Shown piece after piece: positions 62,051-64,000 of a stretch of 64,000 nt of DNA. The notes beneath the pieces are model-generated. The model saw only the letters and a list, made by a program, of their open reading frames with translations, was not told the origin of the DNA and searched no databases. The stretch spans positions 1,159,047-1,223,046 of the forward strand of contig OZ037923.1 of assembly GCA_964035575.1 (NCBI GenBank), in the 5' to 3' direction. Position 1 is the stretch's first letter. Each line of letters starts with the position of its first letter. The DNA is from Rhynchopus sp. YZ270_cl-10. Taxonomy: Eukaryota; Euglenozoa; Diplonemea; Diplonemida; Diplonemidae. Both the position numbers and the translations under genes were made by a program.

Positions 62051-62298
62051 TTTTTTTGTGTATGAATATGTGTATGATTGACTGAGGTAGTGTGTGTGTT
62101 TTGGAAGCGTAAAATTACTTTACTAGTAGTAAAAAATGAAATTTAAAGTGTTCTTTGTTTTTGTTGACATATTTCATTTTTGACAAACACCTCTGACGGA
62201 AGCAGGCACTAAAAACAATGAATAAAAAAAAACAAAAACTGTGACACCCCATATGTTATTTTGTTTGCGGGTTTGCTCTGATAAATGTAGATACACCT

Positions 62299-62629
62299 TT
62301 TCTCTTTTTCTTTTTTTCCCTTTTTTTTTATGCAATCAACAACAAACTCCCCAAAAACAATGTTTTCTTCATCACAAGAGATTTCTCTCCGGCTGGGAAG
62401 AAGTATCCAATACAAACCCAAACAAAAAACAATTTAAAATAGAAAAATAAACACTTCTTAGATCATTTGAACTGTGTTTTGGTGTTGAAGTTTTTTATTT
62501 GCTTTACTGCCAGTAATTGTAACTTCACTTCAACTTTTATCTTTTTCTTTTTCTTTTTTTCTTTTCTTTTTATGCAATTAACAACAAACTCCCCAAAAAT
62601 AATGTTTTCTTCATCACAAGAGATTTCCT
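62299..62629. repeat. Two direct copies of a ~90-bp sequence
   Basis: Copies at about 62299-62390 and 62541-62629 share a T-rich run, ATGCAATYAACAACAAACTC and TTCTTCATCACAAGAGATTT. Short TTTGCGGG or CCCGCAAA pieces lie next to each copy (near 62264 and 62662). Confidence 0.8.
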
Positions 62630-62762
62630 TTGCAAAAACAAAAATTAACTGAGACAAAAAAACCCGCAAACCCGCAAGCCCACAAAGACATCTCCCCACT
62701 TATCGCTATTTTTTATTTGTTTTCTTATTTTATCCTTAATGTTCACAACTCTACCACACAAA

Positions 62763-63224
62763 TCATTGCATCAATAGACCTGTCACAGGCTCACCCTTGA
62801 ATAAGTATTTAAACAAATACTTAACAACAAGGACCCCACGCACTTCCTCATTGTTTCTGTGGCGCCGATATTTCAGGAGAAGATTGTAATGAACCATCCA
62901 CCTGTTGTTCATCAGATACTGACTGAAAGCTTTGTAGAGGTTTGGGTGTGCTGGTCCAGGGAGTTGTACGATGTGACCCACATTTAAAGGATTCTTCGGT
63001 GATGTTCTGTTGTTGTTCCAAAGAATTGCATTAGCATGAGGCAGACCCCTCTTCTGGTACTCCATCACCACCACCATTGCAATGTGATCCCCAAGAATAT
63101 TTTTGTGAGTAGCCTGCAAGCTGCTCACATCGGGTAGAAGCGTATTCACTCCAGCGACTGAGGTCTCTACAACTTCAGGGGCATCAGTATCAGAAGTGTT
63201 CTGAAAAGTGTCACGGAGTGTCAA
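62763..63224 (-). mobile_element. Helitron Rep (HUH) domain remnant
   Basis: The minus-strand frame contains the Helitron Rep signature: 'VVMEYQKRGLPHANAILW' at the HUH site (family usually EFQKRGLPHxHILLW; the second His is Asn here), then 'NNRWMVHYN' and 'LLLKYRRHRN', then 'VKYLFKYLFKG' at the two-tyrosine site. The stretch between the first and second blocks is much shorter than in full Helitrons, so an internal piece is missing. No helicase domain follows within the window. The upstream side runs into the 10-bp array. This is a broken Helitron. Confidence 0.8.
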
Positions 63225-63465
63225 TGATTTCCCATCATTTGCCAGGATTTGCCATCATTTGCCATGCTTTGCCATGATTTGCCATCATTTGCCATGATTT
63301 CCCATCATTTGCCATGATTTGCCATCATTTGCCATAATTTGCCATGATTTGCCATCATTTGCCATCATTTGCCATCATTTGCCATGATTTGCCATGATTT
63401 GCCATCATTTGCCATGATTTGCCATGATTTGCCATGCTTTGCCATGATTTGCCATGATTTGCACT
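63225..63465. repeat. 10-bp tandem array (TTTGCCATSA)n, segment 1
   Basis: About 24 units of GCCATGATTT / GCCATCATTT with G/C and A/C changes at fixed positions. It abuts the Helitron remnant. Confidence 0.95.
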
Positions 63466-63667
63466 ATTTTCCCACTGTAGTGAACAAATTTCAAAATTTT
63501 CGATTTTTTTCGCCACATAGCACTTATCCCACTTAAATTGACGCAATTTCCCCAGTGGAGACACTGTGTTGAAATTTTGGGCCCAAAAACCACCCCACAT
63601 AAATACTGTTCAAAATTTCCGAACATTGTAAATATTTTTTGGATATCAGTTTTATGGCTAACTTGGG

Positions 63668-64000
63668 ATTTACCATGATTTGCCATGATTTGCCATGATT
63701 TGCCATGATTTGCCATGTTTTGCCATGATTTGCCATGATTTGCCATCATTTGCCATGATTTGCCATGCTTTGCCATGATTTGCCATGATTTGCCATGATT
63801 TGCCATCATTTGCCAGGATTTGCCATCATTTGCATTGTTTTGCCAGGATTTGCCATGATTTGCCATGATTTGCCATCATTTGCCATGTTTTGCCATCATT
63901 TGCCATGTTTTGCCATGCTTTGCCATGATTTGCCATCATTTGCCATGATTTGCCATCATTTGCCATCATTTGCCATCATTTGCCATGATTTGCCATCATT
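63668..64000. repeat. 10-bp tandem array (TTTGCCATSA)n, segment 2, continues past window
   Basis: Same unit as segment 1 after a ~200-bp unique interruption. About 33 units are visible and the array is cut by the window end. Confidence 0.95.

Noticed and set aside
62299-62629. The two ~90-bp direct repeats as long terminal repeats
   Set aside because: They are too short and close together, with no internal coding region, primer-binding site or target duplication.
1-64000. tRNA or rRNA genes
   Set aside because: I saw no cloverleaf with a GTTCGA-type arm and no conserved rRNA blocks; this is a by-eye scan and a dedicated search could still find one.

Overview
The window looks like nuclear DNA from a free-living single-celled eukaryote. 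The reasons are very large intron-free reading frames with strong G/C-ending codon bias, AT-rich pyrimidine-tract intergenic DNA, no bacterial ribosome-binding sites, a PB1/UBA protein pair, Helitron and cut-and-paste transposon remnants, megasatellite-like short tandem arrays, and a long TTAGGGG telomere-type array. I cannot name the species. Every convincing host gene between 1 and 53 kb lies on the + strand. That would fit directional gene clusters as in Euglenozoa, but about nine genes are too few to prove it.

Layout. 0-8.3 kb: three secreted or surface proteins (a GPI- or tail-anchored Thr/Pro-rich glycoprotein cut by the window edge, a small Cys-rich secreted protein, and a type I membrane protein with CUB-like repeats). 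8.3-12.5 kb: intergenic DNA holding a 2.1-kb Mutator-like element with a perfect 9-bp target duplication. 12.5-13.6 kb: a PB1 + Cys/His-module + UBA gene. 13.8-15.5 kb: two nested inverted-repeat elements. 15.7-26.1 kb: a 3,459-residue extracellular protein. 26.5-29.5 kb: a nest of at least five inverted-repeat elements. 31.8-32.6 kb: a second Cys/His-UBA gene. 33.1-37.9 kb: a secreted multidomain enzyme (three LamG domains, HExxH metallopeptidase-like domain, SGNH acetylesterase). 39.9-41.1 kb: two satellite arrays. 41.6-49.9 kb: a 2,766-residue paralogue of the first giant protein. 51.7-53.1 kb: a multi-pass membrane protein. 54-64 kb: a subtelomere-like tract with a truncated gene copy, ten short-period arrays, a tyrosine-recombinase-like ORF and a Helitron remnant.

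Taken together, the host genes suggest a cell-surface or secreted adhesion and digestion repertoire: mucin-like Thr/Pro linkers, LamG, HYR-like and CUB-like modules, an esterase and a putative metallopeptidase. The PB1/UBA pair points instead to ubiquitin-linked cytosolic scaffolding. The most unusual signals are: an in-frame UGA kept at the same place in both PB1/UBA-family paralogues; a group of non-autonomous elements with CAT...ATG ends and 6-bp target duplications, in one case proved by an empty site inside its own host element; two Mutator-like elements with the same interior but unrelated terminal repeats; and two blocks of an uninterrupted five-residue cysteine repeat. Many long open frames on the opposite strand of the GC-rich genes or inside satellites are artefacts and are not annotated.
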